DNA of 64,000 nucleotides from Lysobacter sp036697405 (GTDB taxonomy: Bacteria > Pseudomonadota > Gammaproteobacteria > Xanthomonadales > Xanthomonadaceae). Where the stretch lies: the NCBI RefSeq assembly GCF_036697405.1, contig NZ_JBAHWA010000002.1, positions 186,001 to 250,000 on the forward strand, written 5' to 3'. Position 1 is the stretch's first letter; every line of letters starts with the position of its first letter. The notes beneath the pieces were generated by a model. The model saw only the letters and a program-made list of their open reading frames with translations, did not search any database and had not been told where the DNA came from. The position numbers were made by a program, and so were the translations under genes. This document shows, piece after piece, positions 8,601 through 16,365 of the stretch.

Positions 8601-8785
8601 GGCATCACCGGTCGGGAGCGTGAGGGCCAGAGTGCCCGAGTCGGCGCCCGCGAATCCAGCGCGGCGGCGCCGGACCGCGACCGCCGCGCCGGTTCGGCGC
8701 CCGTTAGGCCGGGAATCACGGCCGCGGCGCTACTATCCGCACGCCTCGGCGCCGTTGGCCGCCGACCCCCAAGGAGATCGACCGA

Positions 8786-9388
8786 ATGAGAGCGCTGATC
8801 CTGACCGCCGCCACCGTCGCCCTGCTGGCCGCCTGCAAGCCGACGCCCAGCGAGAACGCCGCGCCCGCGGCGGCCACGTCCGCTGCCGCGCCTGCGCCGG
8901 CGAGCCCCGGGGCCGTCGCGCCTGCGCCAGCGAACGACGCTGCCGCGACGCCCACAGCCGTGACCGGCGCTGCAGCCGTCGCCGACGATGCGGGCCGCGC
9001 CCAGGTCAACCAGTCGATCGAAGAAGTGTTGGGCGATCCGATGGTGTACGAGCCGGCGATTCTCGCCTTCCAGAAAGCGGTCGCCGCGCACGACGCCGCG
9101 GCGGTGGCGCAGATGGCCGACTACCCGTTCAAGGCCCACATCGCCGGCAAGCCGACCACGATCAAGGACGCGGCCGCCTTCATCGCCGCCTACGACCGGA
9201 TCGTGACGCCGGCGATCGCCAAGGTGGTGAGCGAGCAGAAGTACGCCGAGCTCGCGGTCAGCGGCAAGGGCGTGATGTTCGGCAACGGCGAGGCCTGGAT
9301 CAACGGCATCTGCCAGGACAACGAATGCAAGCGCGTGGACGTGCGCGTGATCGCCCTGCAGCCCGGCGAAGCGGCGGCCGCCCATTAA
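8786..9388 (+). CDS. Lipoprotein with Ala/Pro-rich linker, unknown function
   Basis: A 200-residue protein whose signal ends in the lipobox LLAAC, so it is probably lipid-anchored at Cys16. A 60-residue Ala/Pro/Ser linker precedes a compact C-terminal domain (from about residue 70) with AFQKAVAAHDAAAVAQMADYPF and two closely spaced cysteines (GICQDNECKR). The domain is reminiscent of NTF2-like folds, but I cannot assign it. ATG 8786 follows AAGGAG. The lipobox context CKP and linker are shared with the lipoprotein at 10927. Confidence 0.75.
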   Translation: MRALILTAATVALLAACKPTPSENAAPAAATSAAAPAPASPGAVAPAPANDAAATPTAVTGAAAVADDAGRAQVNQSIEEVLGDPMVYEPAILAFQKAVAAHDAAAVAQMADYPFKAHIAGKPTTIKDAAAFIAAYDRIVTPAIAKVVSEQKYAELAVSGKGVMFGNGEAWINGICQDNECKRVDVRVIALQPGEAAAAH

Positions 9389-9416
9389 CAGCCGCCTGCC
9401 GCCGCCGCTCGCGTTC

Positions 9417-10181
9417 GTGCTGGGCGCCGCGCTCGCCTTGGGCGCGGCCGGCGACGCGCACGCGCGCAAGGTCTACCGTTGCGTCGGCCGCGACGGCTCG
9501 GTCAGCCTGGCGACCGAGCCGGAGCCGGGCTCGCGTTGCCAGGCGCGCGAGTTCGACGACAACGTCGCCAAGGTGCCGAACCTCTGGGGCTCGATGGGCG
9601 TGATCAACGGCACCCTCTACGAACGCCAGCAGGACGGCAAGACCGTCTACAGCACGCGCAATCTGCCCGGCTCTACCAAGGTGCTGTCGTTCACCGTGGA
9701 AACGCCGCCCGGCGAACCCGCGCACCTGGGCCTGGGCCAGGTCGGCAAGCCGCAGCTGGACAAGTACGCCGCGCAGTTCCGTTCCGCCGCCAAGGCCACC
9801 GGCGTCGACGACGCCTGGCTGCGCGCGATCGCGCACGCCGAGAGCGGCTTCAACGCCGCCGCGGTCTCGCCCAAGGGCGCCCAGGGCGTGATGCAGCTGA
9901 TGCCGGCCACGGCCAGGGAATACGGCGTGGTCGATCCGTTCTCGGCCGAGGATTCGATCAACGGCGGCGCGCGCCATCTCAAGCAGCTGATCCGCCGCTA
10001 CAAGGGCGACCTGACCCTGGTCGCGGCCGCCTACAACGCCGGCATCGGCGTGGTCGCGCGTTACGGCGGCGTGCCGCCTTACCGCGAGACCCAGGCCTAC
10101 ATCGCCAAGGTCCAGGCCCTGCACGAGAACTACCGCGCCGCGCTCGCGGCCAAGCCCAAGCGCGCGATCAGGAAGCGCTGA
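9417..10181 (+). CDS. Lytic transglycosylase (SLT domain) with DUF4124-like N-terminus
   Basis: A 254-residue secreted muramidase-like protein. After a signal-like segment ending in DAHA comes a short DUF4124-like region (KVYRCVGRDGSVSLATEP). The SLT domain (about residues 120-235) has AIAHAESGFNAAAVSPKGAQG, where Glu of AES is the catalytic acid, then GVMQLMPATAREYGV and AAYNAG. It cleaves peptidoglycan glycan strands with 1,6-anhydro product formation. GTG 9417 is the first standard start; it gives a signal peptide lacking an N-terminal basic residue, so translation may begin slightly upstream at a rare codon. It starts 28 bases after the lipoprotein gene and may be co-transcribed. Confidence 0.86.
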   Translation: MLGAALALGAAGDAHARKVYRCVGRDGSVSLATEPEPGSRCQAREFDDNVAKVPNLWGSMGVINGTLYERQQDGKTVYSTRNLPGSTKVLSFTVETPPGEPAHLGLGQVGKPQLDKYAAQFRSAAKATGVDDAWLRAIAHAESGFNAAAVSPKGAQGVMQLMPATAREYGVVDPFSAEDSINGGARHLKQLIRRYKGDLTLVAAAYNAGIGVVARYGGVPPYRETQAYIAKVQALHENYRAALAAKPKRAIRKR

Positions 10182-10192
10182 GTTCGCGGCGC

Positions 10193-10696
10193 TCAGGCCA
10201 CGGCGGCCTTGTGCGCCTCGAACGGCAGCGGAACGGCGCCGCTTTGGGCGACGATGCGTGGCTCGGCCGCGGTCAGCAATTCCTTGCTGCCGTCGACCAC
10301 CACCAGGATGCGGCCGGCCTCGATCTCGTCGTGGAACTTGCGCCGGATCGGATCGGGCAGGGACGAGCCCACCAGGGCCGAGGCCCAGCAGCCGACCATC
10401 GCGCCGGCCATGGTCGCGGCCGCCGCGCCGGCCAGGGTCAAGGCGATCGGCGTCGCCGCGACCACCGCCAATCCCGCCGCCAGTCCCGCCGCGCCGCCGA
10501 TGCCGGCGCCGCGCAGCGCGGCCGGCATCAGGTCGGTGTCGGCTTCCTTGCGCTCGTTGGGGATCGATGCGAGCTCGATGTCCGAGCGCGCGATCAACAG
10601 GATGTCCTCGTCGTGCACGCCGGCTTCCAGTGCGGCGTTCATCGCGGCCTGGGCGCTGTCGAGATCGGGCGTGCTGAACACGTGTCGGATCTTCAT
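10193..10696 (-). CDS. Glycine-zipper membrane-inserting protein, DUF1269-like
   Basis: A 167-residue protein beginning MKIRHVFSTPDLDSAQAAM, with an alpha/beta N-terminal half, a long Gly/Ala-rich hydrophobic stretch in the middle (about residues 62-105), and a C-terminal strand LVVVDG. The layout, with its glycine-zipper segment, matches DUF1269/TM1-type proteins of unknown function. Start ATG 10694-10696 is strongly supported by AGGAGGA just upstream. It is convergent with the transglycosylase gene, with only 11 bases between stops. Confidence 0.75.
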   Translation of the reverse strand: MKIRHVFSTPDLDSAQAAMNAALEAGVHDEDILLIARSDIELASIPNERKEADTDLMPAALRGAGIGGAAGLAAGLAVVAATPIALTLAGAAAATMAGAMVGCWASALVGSSLPDPIRRKFHDEIEAGRILVVVDGSKELLTAAEPRIVAQSGAVPLPFEAHKAAVA

Positions 10697-10926
10697 GCTT
10701 CCTCCTGACGATGCTCCGCCCTGGAGTGTTCCGATGCGCATCGCCACGCCGCGCATCGTGCGGGCGGCGGCCGCGACGGGCACCGCTCAGCGTCGCCGCC
10801 CGGCCGTCGCGACGAGCTTGGGCGCGCCCGGGTTACCGCGACGTGAGGGCTGTCGCGCCTGCGCCCGGCCTTAACGGCGCGGTGCTACTGTCTGCGCCAT
10901 TCGCTACCGCATTCATGGAGAGCCTC

Positions 10927-11427
10927 ATGCGCCGCTATTCCGGTTCCGCCCTCGCACTCGCCGCCGTCGTCGCCTTCGGACTCGTCGCCTGCAAGCCGGC
11001 GCCCGCACCCGCACCCGCGCCCGCGGCGGACGCAGCGACGCCCGCGCCCGCCGCCAGCGATGCGGGCACGCAGCCGGCACCGGCACCGGCGCCGGCGCCG
11101 GCCGCCACGGCCGCGCCTTCGCCCGCGCAGTTCGCGGGCAAGATCTGGGAGGTCAAGGAATCGGCGACCGTCGAGAAAGGCACCACCTACGCCTTCCTCG
11201 CCGACGGCGGCCTGATCATCGACGGACCCGGCGGTACGCCGCTGCAGGCGCAGTGGAAGTTCGACGCCGGCCAGCTGACCCTGATCGAGGAAGGGCAGGC
11301 GTATCCGGCCGACATTCTCAAGCTCGACGCCAACGAGTTCCGCGTCCGCAGCCACAACCCCGGCGAGCCGGTCGAAGTCCTGCTGGTGCCCGCGGCCAAC
11401 CAGACCCTGCCGAAGGCGGCGATGTGA
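10927..11427 (+). CDS. Ala/Pro-rich lipoprotein, unknown function
   Basis: A 166-residue protein with signal peptide and lipobox LVAC, then a low-complexity Pro-Ala linker encoded by GCXCCX dinucleotide-like repeats, then a beta-rich C-terminal domain (IWEVKESATVEKGTTYAFLADGG; QWKFDAGQLTLIEEG). That domain reads like a small barrel or lipocalin-like stress lipoprotein. ATG 10927 follows GGAGAG; an in-frame ATG at 10915 is the alternative. The stop codon overlaps the start of the SDR gene as GTGA, so the two are translationally coupled. Confidence 0.75.
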   Translation: MRRYSGSALALAAVVAFGLVACKPAPAPAPAPAADAATPAPAASDAGTQPAPAPAPAPAATAAPSPAQFAGKIWEVKESATVEKGTTYAFLADGGLIIDGPGGTPLQAQWKFDAGQLTLIEEGQAYPADILKLDANEFRVRSHNPGEPVEVLLVPAANQTLPKAAM

Positions 11428-12071
11428 GCATCGCGGCCGACCAAGGCCAGCGCCGCCGCGTGCTGGTGATCGGCGCCGGTGGCGTGATCGGGCGCGCGGT
11501 CGCGACCGCGCTGGCCGAACGCCACGAGGTGATCGCGGCCGGGCGCAGTTCCGGCGATGTGCGCATCGACCTGGCCGATCCGGCCAGCATCGAGGCCGCG
11601 CTGGATCGGGCCGGCCCGCTGGACGCGGTGGTCTGCGCGGCCGGCAACGTCGCCTTCGTGCCGCTGGCCCGGATCGCGCCCGCGCCGATCGAAACCTCGA
11701 GCTTCGGCCTGGGCCTGCGCGACAAACTGATGGGCCAGGTCAATCTCGCGCTGGCCGCGCAGACGCGTTTGCGCGACGGCGGCTCGATCACCCTGGTCAC
11801 CGGCGTGCTCAGCGAACAGCCGATCGCGGCCGGCGCCTGCGCCAGCCTGGTCAACGGTGCGATCGAAGCCTTCGTGCGCGCGGCCGCGATCGAGTTGCCG
11901 CGCGGCCTGCGCATCAACGCGGTCAATCCGACCGTGATCGAGGAGGCCATGCCCGACTACGCGCCGTACTTCCGCGGCTTCGAACCGGTGCCGGCCGCGC
12001 GCGCGGCGCTGGCCTTCGTGCGCAGCGTGGAAGGCCTGCAGACCGGACAGGTCTATCGCGTGGGCTGGTAG
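11424..12071 (+). CDS. Short-chain dehydrogenase-like protein with degenerate active site
   Basis: A 215-residue Rossmann protein of the SDR superfamily. The cofactor loop is LVIGAGGVIGRAVATALA, an Asp pairs with cofactor in RIDLADP, and CAAGNV replaces the usual NNAG. After strand beta-5 (SITLVTGVLSEQP) the normal Tyr-xxx-Lys pair is missing: the helix reads ACASLVNGAIEAFVRAAAIE. INAVNPTV follows as expected. I recall a known SDR subgroup with this composition, so loss of YxxxK is probably a family trait rather than a mutation. GTG 11424 overlaps the preceding stop codon. Confidence 0.8.
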   Translation: MSIAADQGQRRRVLVIGAGGVIGRAVATALAERHEVIAAGRSSGDVRIDLADPASIEAALDRAGPLDAVVCAAGNVAFVPLARIAPAPIETSSFGLGLRDKLMGQVNLALAAQTRLRDGGSITLVTGVLSEQPIAAGACASLVNGAIEAFVRAAAIELPRGLRINAVNPTVIEEAMPDYAPYFRGFEPVPAARAALAFVRSVEGLQTGQVYRVGW

Positions 12072-12073
12072 CG

Positions 12074-12268
12074 ATGTCCATGCAGCCCTTCATCAACGTG
12101 AGCTGCCCGTACTGCGGGGAGACGATCGGCCTGTTGCTGGACGTCTCCGCCGGAGATCAAACCTACATCGAGGACTGCCAGGTGTGCTGCCGTCCCATCG
12201 TCGTCTCCGTCGCCATCGGCGAAGACGGCGAGCCGCAGGTCGGCGTGAGCGCAGAAGACGAGGCTTGA
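12074..12268 (+). CDS. CPXCG-motif cysteine-rich protein
   Basis: A 64-residue cytoplasmic protein with two cysteine pairs, VSCPYCGE at residues 10-17 and EDCQVCCRP at about residues 33-41, then an acidic tail. It matches the small CPXCG family, presumed metal-binding and of unknown role. It starts two bases after the SDR stop codon, making a tight lipoprotein-SDR-CPXCG transcription unit. Confidence 0.88.
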   Translation: MSMQPFINVSCPYCGETIGLLLDVSAGDQTYIEDCQVCCRPIVVSVAIGEDGEPQVGVSAEDEA

Positions 12269-12378
12269 CGGCGGTCGCGGCCCGACAGCGCGGGCCGGCT
12301 CGCAAGCGCGCACAGGCGCGGATGCCGGCGTTCGCCGGTCGGGCTATCTTTCGCTACTCCCCCGCACTCGCAAGCGCC

Positions 12379-13515
12379 ATGCCCGCCAGGAAATCCGCCA
12401 CCGCCGCCGACGGCGAAACGCTGAGCCTACGCGCGCTCAATCGCGCCCTGCTGCATCGGCAGGCCTTGCTGCAGCCGTCGTCGGATACGCCGCTGGCGAT
12501 GATCGAGCGCCTGGGCGGCCTGCAGGCGCAGGCGCCGAATCCGCCCTACCTGGGCCTGTGGACGCGGCTGTCCGGGTTCCGGCCCGAACAACTGACCGAA
12601 CTGATGCAAACGCGCCAGGTGGTGCGCGCGACCATGATGCGCGGCACCTTGCATCTGGTCAGCGCACGCGATTATCTGGCTTGGCGCGCGACCCTGCAGC
12701 CGATGCTGCGGCGCTTGTTCCTGCAAAGCGATCAGGGCAAGGCGGTGCAGGACATGGACCTGGACGCGCTGGGCGCGGCCGGGCTCGCCCTGCTCGCGCG
12801 CAAGTGCCTGAACGCGACCGAGCTGGGCGCGGCGCTGCAACCGCAATGGCCGCAACGCGATGCGGCCGCGATGGCGCGCTGGGTGCGCGGCGTCGAACCG
12901 CTGGTCCATGTGCCGCCGGCCGGGGTCTGGGACTCGCATCGCGCGGCCGGCTTCGCGCCGGCCGCGGACTGGTTGGGCCAGGCCTTGGGCGCCGACGACG
13001 CGGCCGAGGCGATGGTGCTGCGTTATCTGGCCGCATTCGGGCCGGCGACGGTGCAGGACATCGCCGCCTGGTCGGGCCTGCAGGGCGTGCGCGCGATCGT
13101 CGAGCGGCTGCGTCCGCGCCTGCGCAGCTACCGCGGCCCGGAGGGCGCGGCCCTGTTCGATCCCATCGAGGCGTCGCCGCCCGATCCCGATGCGCCCGCG
13201 CCGCCGCGCCTGCTCGCCGATTTCGACAACCTGCTGCTCGCGCATGCCGACCGCAGCCGCATCTTCGACGAGCGCCGCAAGTGGGCGATCTTCACCCGCA
13301 ACGGCATCGTCCGCGCCACCGTGCTGATCGACGGTCTCGTCGCCGGCAGCTGGAGCATGGAACGCGCCAAGGACAGGGCGACGATCGCGATCCTGCCGTT
13401 CGCCGCTTTGTCCAAATCACATCGCGCCACCCTGGACGAGCAGGCCCGGCAATGCCTGGCGACGTTCGCGCCCGGGCTCGCGCACGCGGTGCGCTTCGAG
13501 GCCGTCGCCGCCTGA
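12379..13515 (+). CDS. Winged-helix DNA-binding protein (PF06224, YcaQ/AlkZ-like)
   Basis: A 378-residue protein of the HTH_42 family. It has N-terminal helices (LSLRALNRALLHRQALLQ), the conserved GLQAQAPNPPYLGLWTRL, the strand pair VVRATMMRGTLHLVSARDYLAW, and a C-terminal ARLLADFDNLLLAHADRSR-like region. Relatives such as AlkZ and YcaQ unhook interstrand crosslinks with a QxQ or QxD motif; the visible LQAQAP could be the equivalent QxQ, an inference. ATG 12379 is chosen because family similarity begins soon after; the frame is open further upstream. Confidence 0.82.
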   Translation: MPARKSATAADGETLSLRALNRALLHRQALLQPSSDTPLAMIERLGGLQAQAPNPPYLGLWTRLSGFRPEQLTELMQTRQVVRATMMRGTLHLVSARDYLAWRATLQPMLRRLFLQSDQGKAVQDMDLDALGAAGLALLARKCLNATELGAALQPQWPQRDAAAMARWVRGVEPLVHVPPAGVWDSHRAAGFAPAADWLGQALGADDAAEAMVLRYLAAFGPATVQDIAAWSGLQGVRAIVERLRPRLRSYRGPEGAALFDPIEASPPDPDAPAPPRLLADFDNLLLAHADRSRIFDERRKWAIFTRNGIVRATVLIDGLVAGSWSMERAKDRATIAILPFAALSKSHRATLDEQARQCLATFAPGLAHAVRFEAVAA

Positions 13516-13891
13516 ACGCGCTGTGGCGCGCATCACGCCCGATCTGCGATCGAGTCAGGAATCGGTGCGTGCGCGCGCATCGCCGCTGCATGCGCGAACG
13601 CATACGCGCATGACGGGACCACACGCGATTTCGTAAAGGTTGTGTTGCGTTCAGCCAATCGGCGCACAGCGCGAGCGGCGCGAATGCCGTCCTGGGTCAC
13701 GTTTTGACGCGTTTTGCGCTGGCGATCGGCCGCGGGCCTAACGTCATTCGCATCGCATGTGGTTAAGCGAACGTAGCTTTAACGCTTCGCGCCCGAGATC
13801 GGTTCAGATGCGTGCCGGCAAGGTGCAGTCGTGCGGTGGCCCCCAGGCTTACAAGACATCCGCGCAACACATCACCTCCAGGAGAGATCGC
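13516..13891. other. Gene-free region upstream of the EF-hand gene
   Basis: No ORF here has a plausible protein. The region contains the inverted repeat GTTAA (13762-13766) and TTAAC (13779-13783), 12 bases apart in a locally AT-richer patch. That may mark a regulatory site for the EF-hand gene. No convincing terminator for the upstream winged-helix gene is visible. Confidence 0.4.
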
Positions 13892-14287
13892 ATGAATACC
13901 CTGTCCCGCAAGTCGTTGATCGGTGCTTTCGCCCTCGTCGCCAGCCTGTCGGCTCCGCTCGCGTTCGCGCAGCAGGCCGAGCAGGCTCCGCCGGCCGAGC
14001 AGGCCCAGAGCGCCGATGCCGCGGCCGCCGCCGCGACCGATGCGACTGCCGCCCAGGCCAGCGAGCCGGCAGCCGCCACCGCCGCCGCGCCGCAGAAGAA
14101 GAGCTGGAGCGATGTCGACGTCGACAAGGACGGCAATCTGAGCAAGACCGAAGCTTCCAGCGTGCCGGCCCTCGGCCAGGTCTTCGACAAGGCCGATTCC
14201 AACGCCGACGGCTCGCTGACCGCCGACGAGTACAAGGCCTACGTCGCCAAGGCCCAGGGCAGCAAGCCGGCCAAGCACGGCGGCTGA
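13892..14287 (+). CDS. Secreted EF-hand calcium-binding protein
   Basis: A 131-residue protein with signal peptide (MNTLSRKSLIGAFALVASL, cleavage after AFA), an Ala/Gln/Pro-rich spacer of about 45 residues, and then two EF-hand loops. These are DVDKDGNLSKTEA and DSNADGSLTADEY, each with Asp at positions 1, 3 and 5 and Glu at position 12. It probably binds calcium in the periplasm or outside. Start 13892 has CAGGAGAG at good spacing. A second, unrelated-length EF-hand protein lies at 17581-17919. Confidence 0.88.
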   Translation: MNTLSRKSLIGAFALVASLSAPLAFAQQAEQAPPAEQAQSADAAAAAATDATAAQASEPAAATAAAPQKKSWSDVDVDKDGNLSKTEASSVPALGQVFDKADSNADGSLTADEYKAYVAKAQGSKPAKHGG

Positions 14288-14333
14288 TAGATTCCAGCTC
14301 GGCAGAACCCGGGGGTGTGGACTCCCCTGCGGA

Positions 14334-14367
14334 GGAAGGGCGGCTAGGGCCGCCCTTCCTGTTTGCT
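14334..14367 (+). terminator. Strong intrinsic terminator after the EF-hand gene
   Basis: A perfect 11-bp stem (14334-14344 with 14349-14359) closes the loop TAGG and is followed by TGTTTGCT. It separates the EF-hand gene from the HAD gene. Confidence 0.82.
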
Positions 14368-14411
14368 ACGCCGGCTTCTTCGCCGGGCCGCGCGCGCGGC
14401 ATAATGCGCGC

Positions 14412-15149
14412 ATGAATCGCACGCACGCGGCCGGGATCCGGCTGGTCGGCTTCGACGCCGACGACACCCTCTGGCGCAGCCAGGATTATTTCGATGAGGC
14501 CCAGCTCGAATTCGAGCGCATCGTCGGCGCCTACGTCGACCTGCACGACGCCGGCGTGCATCAGCACCTGTACGAGGTCGAGAAGCGCAACATCGCGCTG
14601 TTCGGCTATGGCGTGAAGGGCATGGTGCTGTCGATGATCGAGGCCGCGGTCGAGATCACCGGCCAGCGCATCGGCGCCGCCGACCTGCATCGCATCGTCG
14701 GCCTGGGCAAGGACCTGCTGCGGCATCCGGTCGAACTGCTGCCCGGCATTCCCGAGGCGGTGCGCGCGATCGCCGGCGAGTACGACGTGGTTCTGATCAC
14801 CAAGGGCGACCTGTTCCACCAGGAAGCCAAAGTGCGCCAGTGCGGCCTGGCCGATCTGTTCCGCCGCATCGAGATCGTGAGCGAGAAGGACGCCGCGACC
14901 TACGCGCGCCTGTTCGACGAGTTCGGCCTGGCGGCGGGCCAGTTCGTGATGATCGGCAACTCCCTGCGCTCGGACATCGCACCGGTGCTGGCGCTGGGCG
15001 GCTGGGGCATCCACATGCCGTACCACGTGACCTGGGCGCACGAGAACGAGGCCGAGGTGGCCGCCGATGCGCCGCGCCTGCGCCGCGTCGACGGCGCCCA
15101 GGCCCTGCCGGACGCGGTGCGCGAACTGGCGCGCGCGGCGGCCGCCTGA
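14412..15149 (+). CDS. HAD-family hydrolase
   Basis: A 245-residue haloacid-dehalogenase superfamily protein. Motif I is GFDADDTLW (nucleophile and acid/base Asp), motif II is VVLITKGD, a lysine lies in the VSEKD region, and motif IV is MIGNSLRSDI. The large helical cap between residues 20 and 110 makes it a C1-type enzyme. It probably acts as a small-molecule phosphatase; substrate unknown. Translation starts at ATG 14412, shortly after the upstream terminator, implying its own promoter close to the start (ATAAT at 14401-14405 is a candidate -10). Confidence 0.88.
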   Translation: MNRTHAAGIRLVGFDADDTLWRSQDYFDEAQLEFERIVGAYVDLHDAGVHQHLYEVEKRNIALFGYGVKGMVLSMIEAAVEITGQRIGAADLHRIVGLGKDLLRHPVELLPGIPEAVRAIAGEYDVVLITKGDLFHQEAKVRQCGLADLFRRIEIVSEKDAATYARLFDEFGLAAGQFVMIGNSLRSDIAPVLALGGWGIHMPYHVTWAHENEAEVAADAPRLRRVDGAQALPDAVRELARAAAA

Positions 15150-15280
15150 ACGGCCGCCGACGTTATCCCAACGCCGGCTGAGCGGTTCCGGGCGGTAAGG
15201 GCGAAATTAGGAAATCGTTCACCGTCGCGGTCGCATCGTCGCAGCGTGCCTGCAATGGTGCAGGCGTTGAGGAGAACGAC

Positions 15281-15817
15281 ATGACCGCACTGTCCCGATG
15301 GCTCGCCCCGGTGGTCGTGGCCGCCGGCTTCGGCGTGGTCGCGATGACGCCGGCCCCGGCGATGGCGCAGAGCGACGACCTGGTTCGCGTGATCGTCGAC
15401 GTGGCCGACGTGATCATCCGCGGCAACACCCCGTACTACCGTTACGGCAACTACGGCTACGACGATCGCCTGATCGTGGTGCGCGACCGCTACGGCCGCC
15501 CGACCTACTACCGCAACGTGCCGCGCCACGGCTACTCGCAGCCTCCGTACGGCAACGCCTACGGCTACCGCAATCAGTACAACCGCCCGGGCTACCGCAC
15601 GGCGAACTGCAACAAGCACGGCAAGTGCCGGACCGAGTACTACGATCCGCGCTACGACCGCCGTTACGACAATCGCTACGACGTCCGCTACGACCGCCGT
15701 TACGACAATCGCTACGACGTCCGCTACGACCGCCGTTACGACAATCGCTACGACAACCGTTACTACGACGGCCGCTATTACGACAGCCGTTACGACCGCA
15801 GGCGTTACGACGACTGA
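15281..15817 (+). CDS. Secreted Tyr/Arg/Asp-rich repeat protein
   Basis: A 178-residue protein with a signal peptide ending at AMAQ. A tyrosine- and proline-rich middle follows, then from about residue 120 a tail of RYD/RRYD/NRYD/VRYD units up to the C-terminus. The repeats are encoded by near-identical 36-bp DNA units (15650-15757). No catalytic motif is visible; the composition suggests a structural or surface-coating protein. A single cysteine pair (NCNKHGKCR) may be disulphide-bonded. ATG 15281 follows GAGGAG. Confidence 0.75.
   Translation: MTALSRWLAPVVVAAGFGVVAMTPAPAMAQSDDLVRVIVDVADVIIRGNTPYYRYGNYGYDDRLIVVRDRYGRPTYYRNVPRHGYSQPPYGNAYGYRNQYNRPGYRTANCNKHGKCRTEYYDPRYDRRYDNRYDVRYDRRYDNRYDVRYDRRYDNRYDNRYYDGRYYDSRYDRRRYDD
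15650..15757 (+). repeat. Three tandem 36-bp coding repeats
   Basis: Units at 15650-15685, 15686-15721 and 15722-15757. The first two are identical by eye; the third differs only in its last codon (AAC instead of GTC). Each encodes RYDRRYDNRYD plus one variable residue. The near-perfect identity suggests recent unequal crossing-over or slippage, so copy number may vary between strains. Confidence 0.85.
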
Positions 15818-15825
15818 ACCCCATC

Positions 15826-15855
15826 CCGACGGCACCGCCACCGCGGTGCCGTCGG
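15826..15855. terminator. 13-bp perfect hairpin between secreted-protein genes
   Basis: CCGACGGCACCGC (15826-15838) and its perfect inverse (15843-15855) close a CACC loop directly after the repeat-protein gene. No U-tract follows, so it may be a weak or Rho-assisted terminator, or an RNA-stabilising hairpin. Confidence 0.6.
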
Positions 15856-15922
15856 CCGCCGTGCTGCCGTGCGCCGCGTTCGGTGCTAGCCTGCGGCCCT
15901 GCCTGCAAGGAGTCGTCCCCTC

Positions 15923-16363
15923 ATGAAGTCGCTACTGCTGTGCGCCAGCCTCGCCGTCGCCGGCCTGACCGCCACCTGGGCGTCCCCGGCCCAGGCCGCG
16001 GGCTCGGTCGACTGCAAACTCCGCTTCAACCTGTCCGGCTGGTCGGTGTTCTACAAGACCTCCTCCGGCAGCGGCACCGTCCACTGCAGCAACGGCCAGA
16101 GCATGTCGGTCAAGATCAGCGCCAAGGGCGGCGGCCTGACCGTGGGCAAATCCAGGATCGAGAACGGCGTCGGCGAATTCTCCGGCGTGCACAACATCTC
16201 CGAGGTGCTGGGCACCTACGCCACCGCCGAGGCCCATGCCGGCGCGGTCAAGTCCAGCAAGGCCCAGGTCATGACCAAGGGCGAGGTTTCGCTGGCCCTG
16301 GCCGGCAAGGGCGAGGGCTGGGACCTGGGCGTGGCCTTCGGCAAATTCGTGATTTCGCGCTGA
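15923..16363 (+). CDS. Secreted glycine-rich beta protein, unknown function
   Basis: A 146-residue protein with a signal peptide (cleavage after AQA). The mature part is beta-rich with repeated Gly-x-Gly turns (KGGGLTVGKSRIENGVGEFSG) and ends GWDLGVAFGKFVISR. A cysteine pair (DCKLRF, HCSNG) is likely oxidised. The alternation and length loosely recall DUF992-type periplasmic proteins, but I cannot assign it. AAGGAG precedes ATG 15923 by about 10 bases. The next gene starts 2 bases after the stop, so the two are probably co-transcribed. Confidence 0.7.
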   Translation: MKSLLLCASLAVAGLTATWASPAQAAGSVDCKLRFNLSGWSVFYKTSSGSGTVHCSNGQSMSVKISAKGGGLTVGKSRIENGVGEFSGVHNISEVLGTYATAEAHAGAVKSSKAQVMTKGEVSLALAGKGEGWDLGVAFGKFVISR

Positions 16364-16365
16364 GC

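Noticed and set aside
9381..9417. Upstream non-standard start (ATT at 9384) for the transglycosylase
   Set aside because: It would improve the signal peptide by adding a basic residue, but there is no supporting evidence, so the GTG at 9417 is kept and the doubt noted.
15650..15757. Possible CRISPR-like or non-coding tandem repeat
   Set aside because: The repeat is in frame within a signal-peptide-bearing gene and its period (36) is a multiple of three.
15826..15855. Riboswitch or structured RNA at the 13-bp hairpin
   Set aside because: It is a simple stem-loop right after a stop codon with no conserved aptamer-like sequence; a terminator-like element is the simpler reading.
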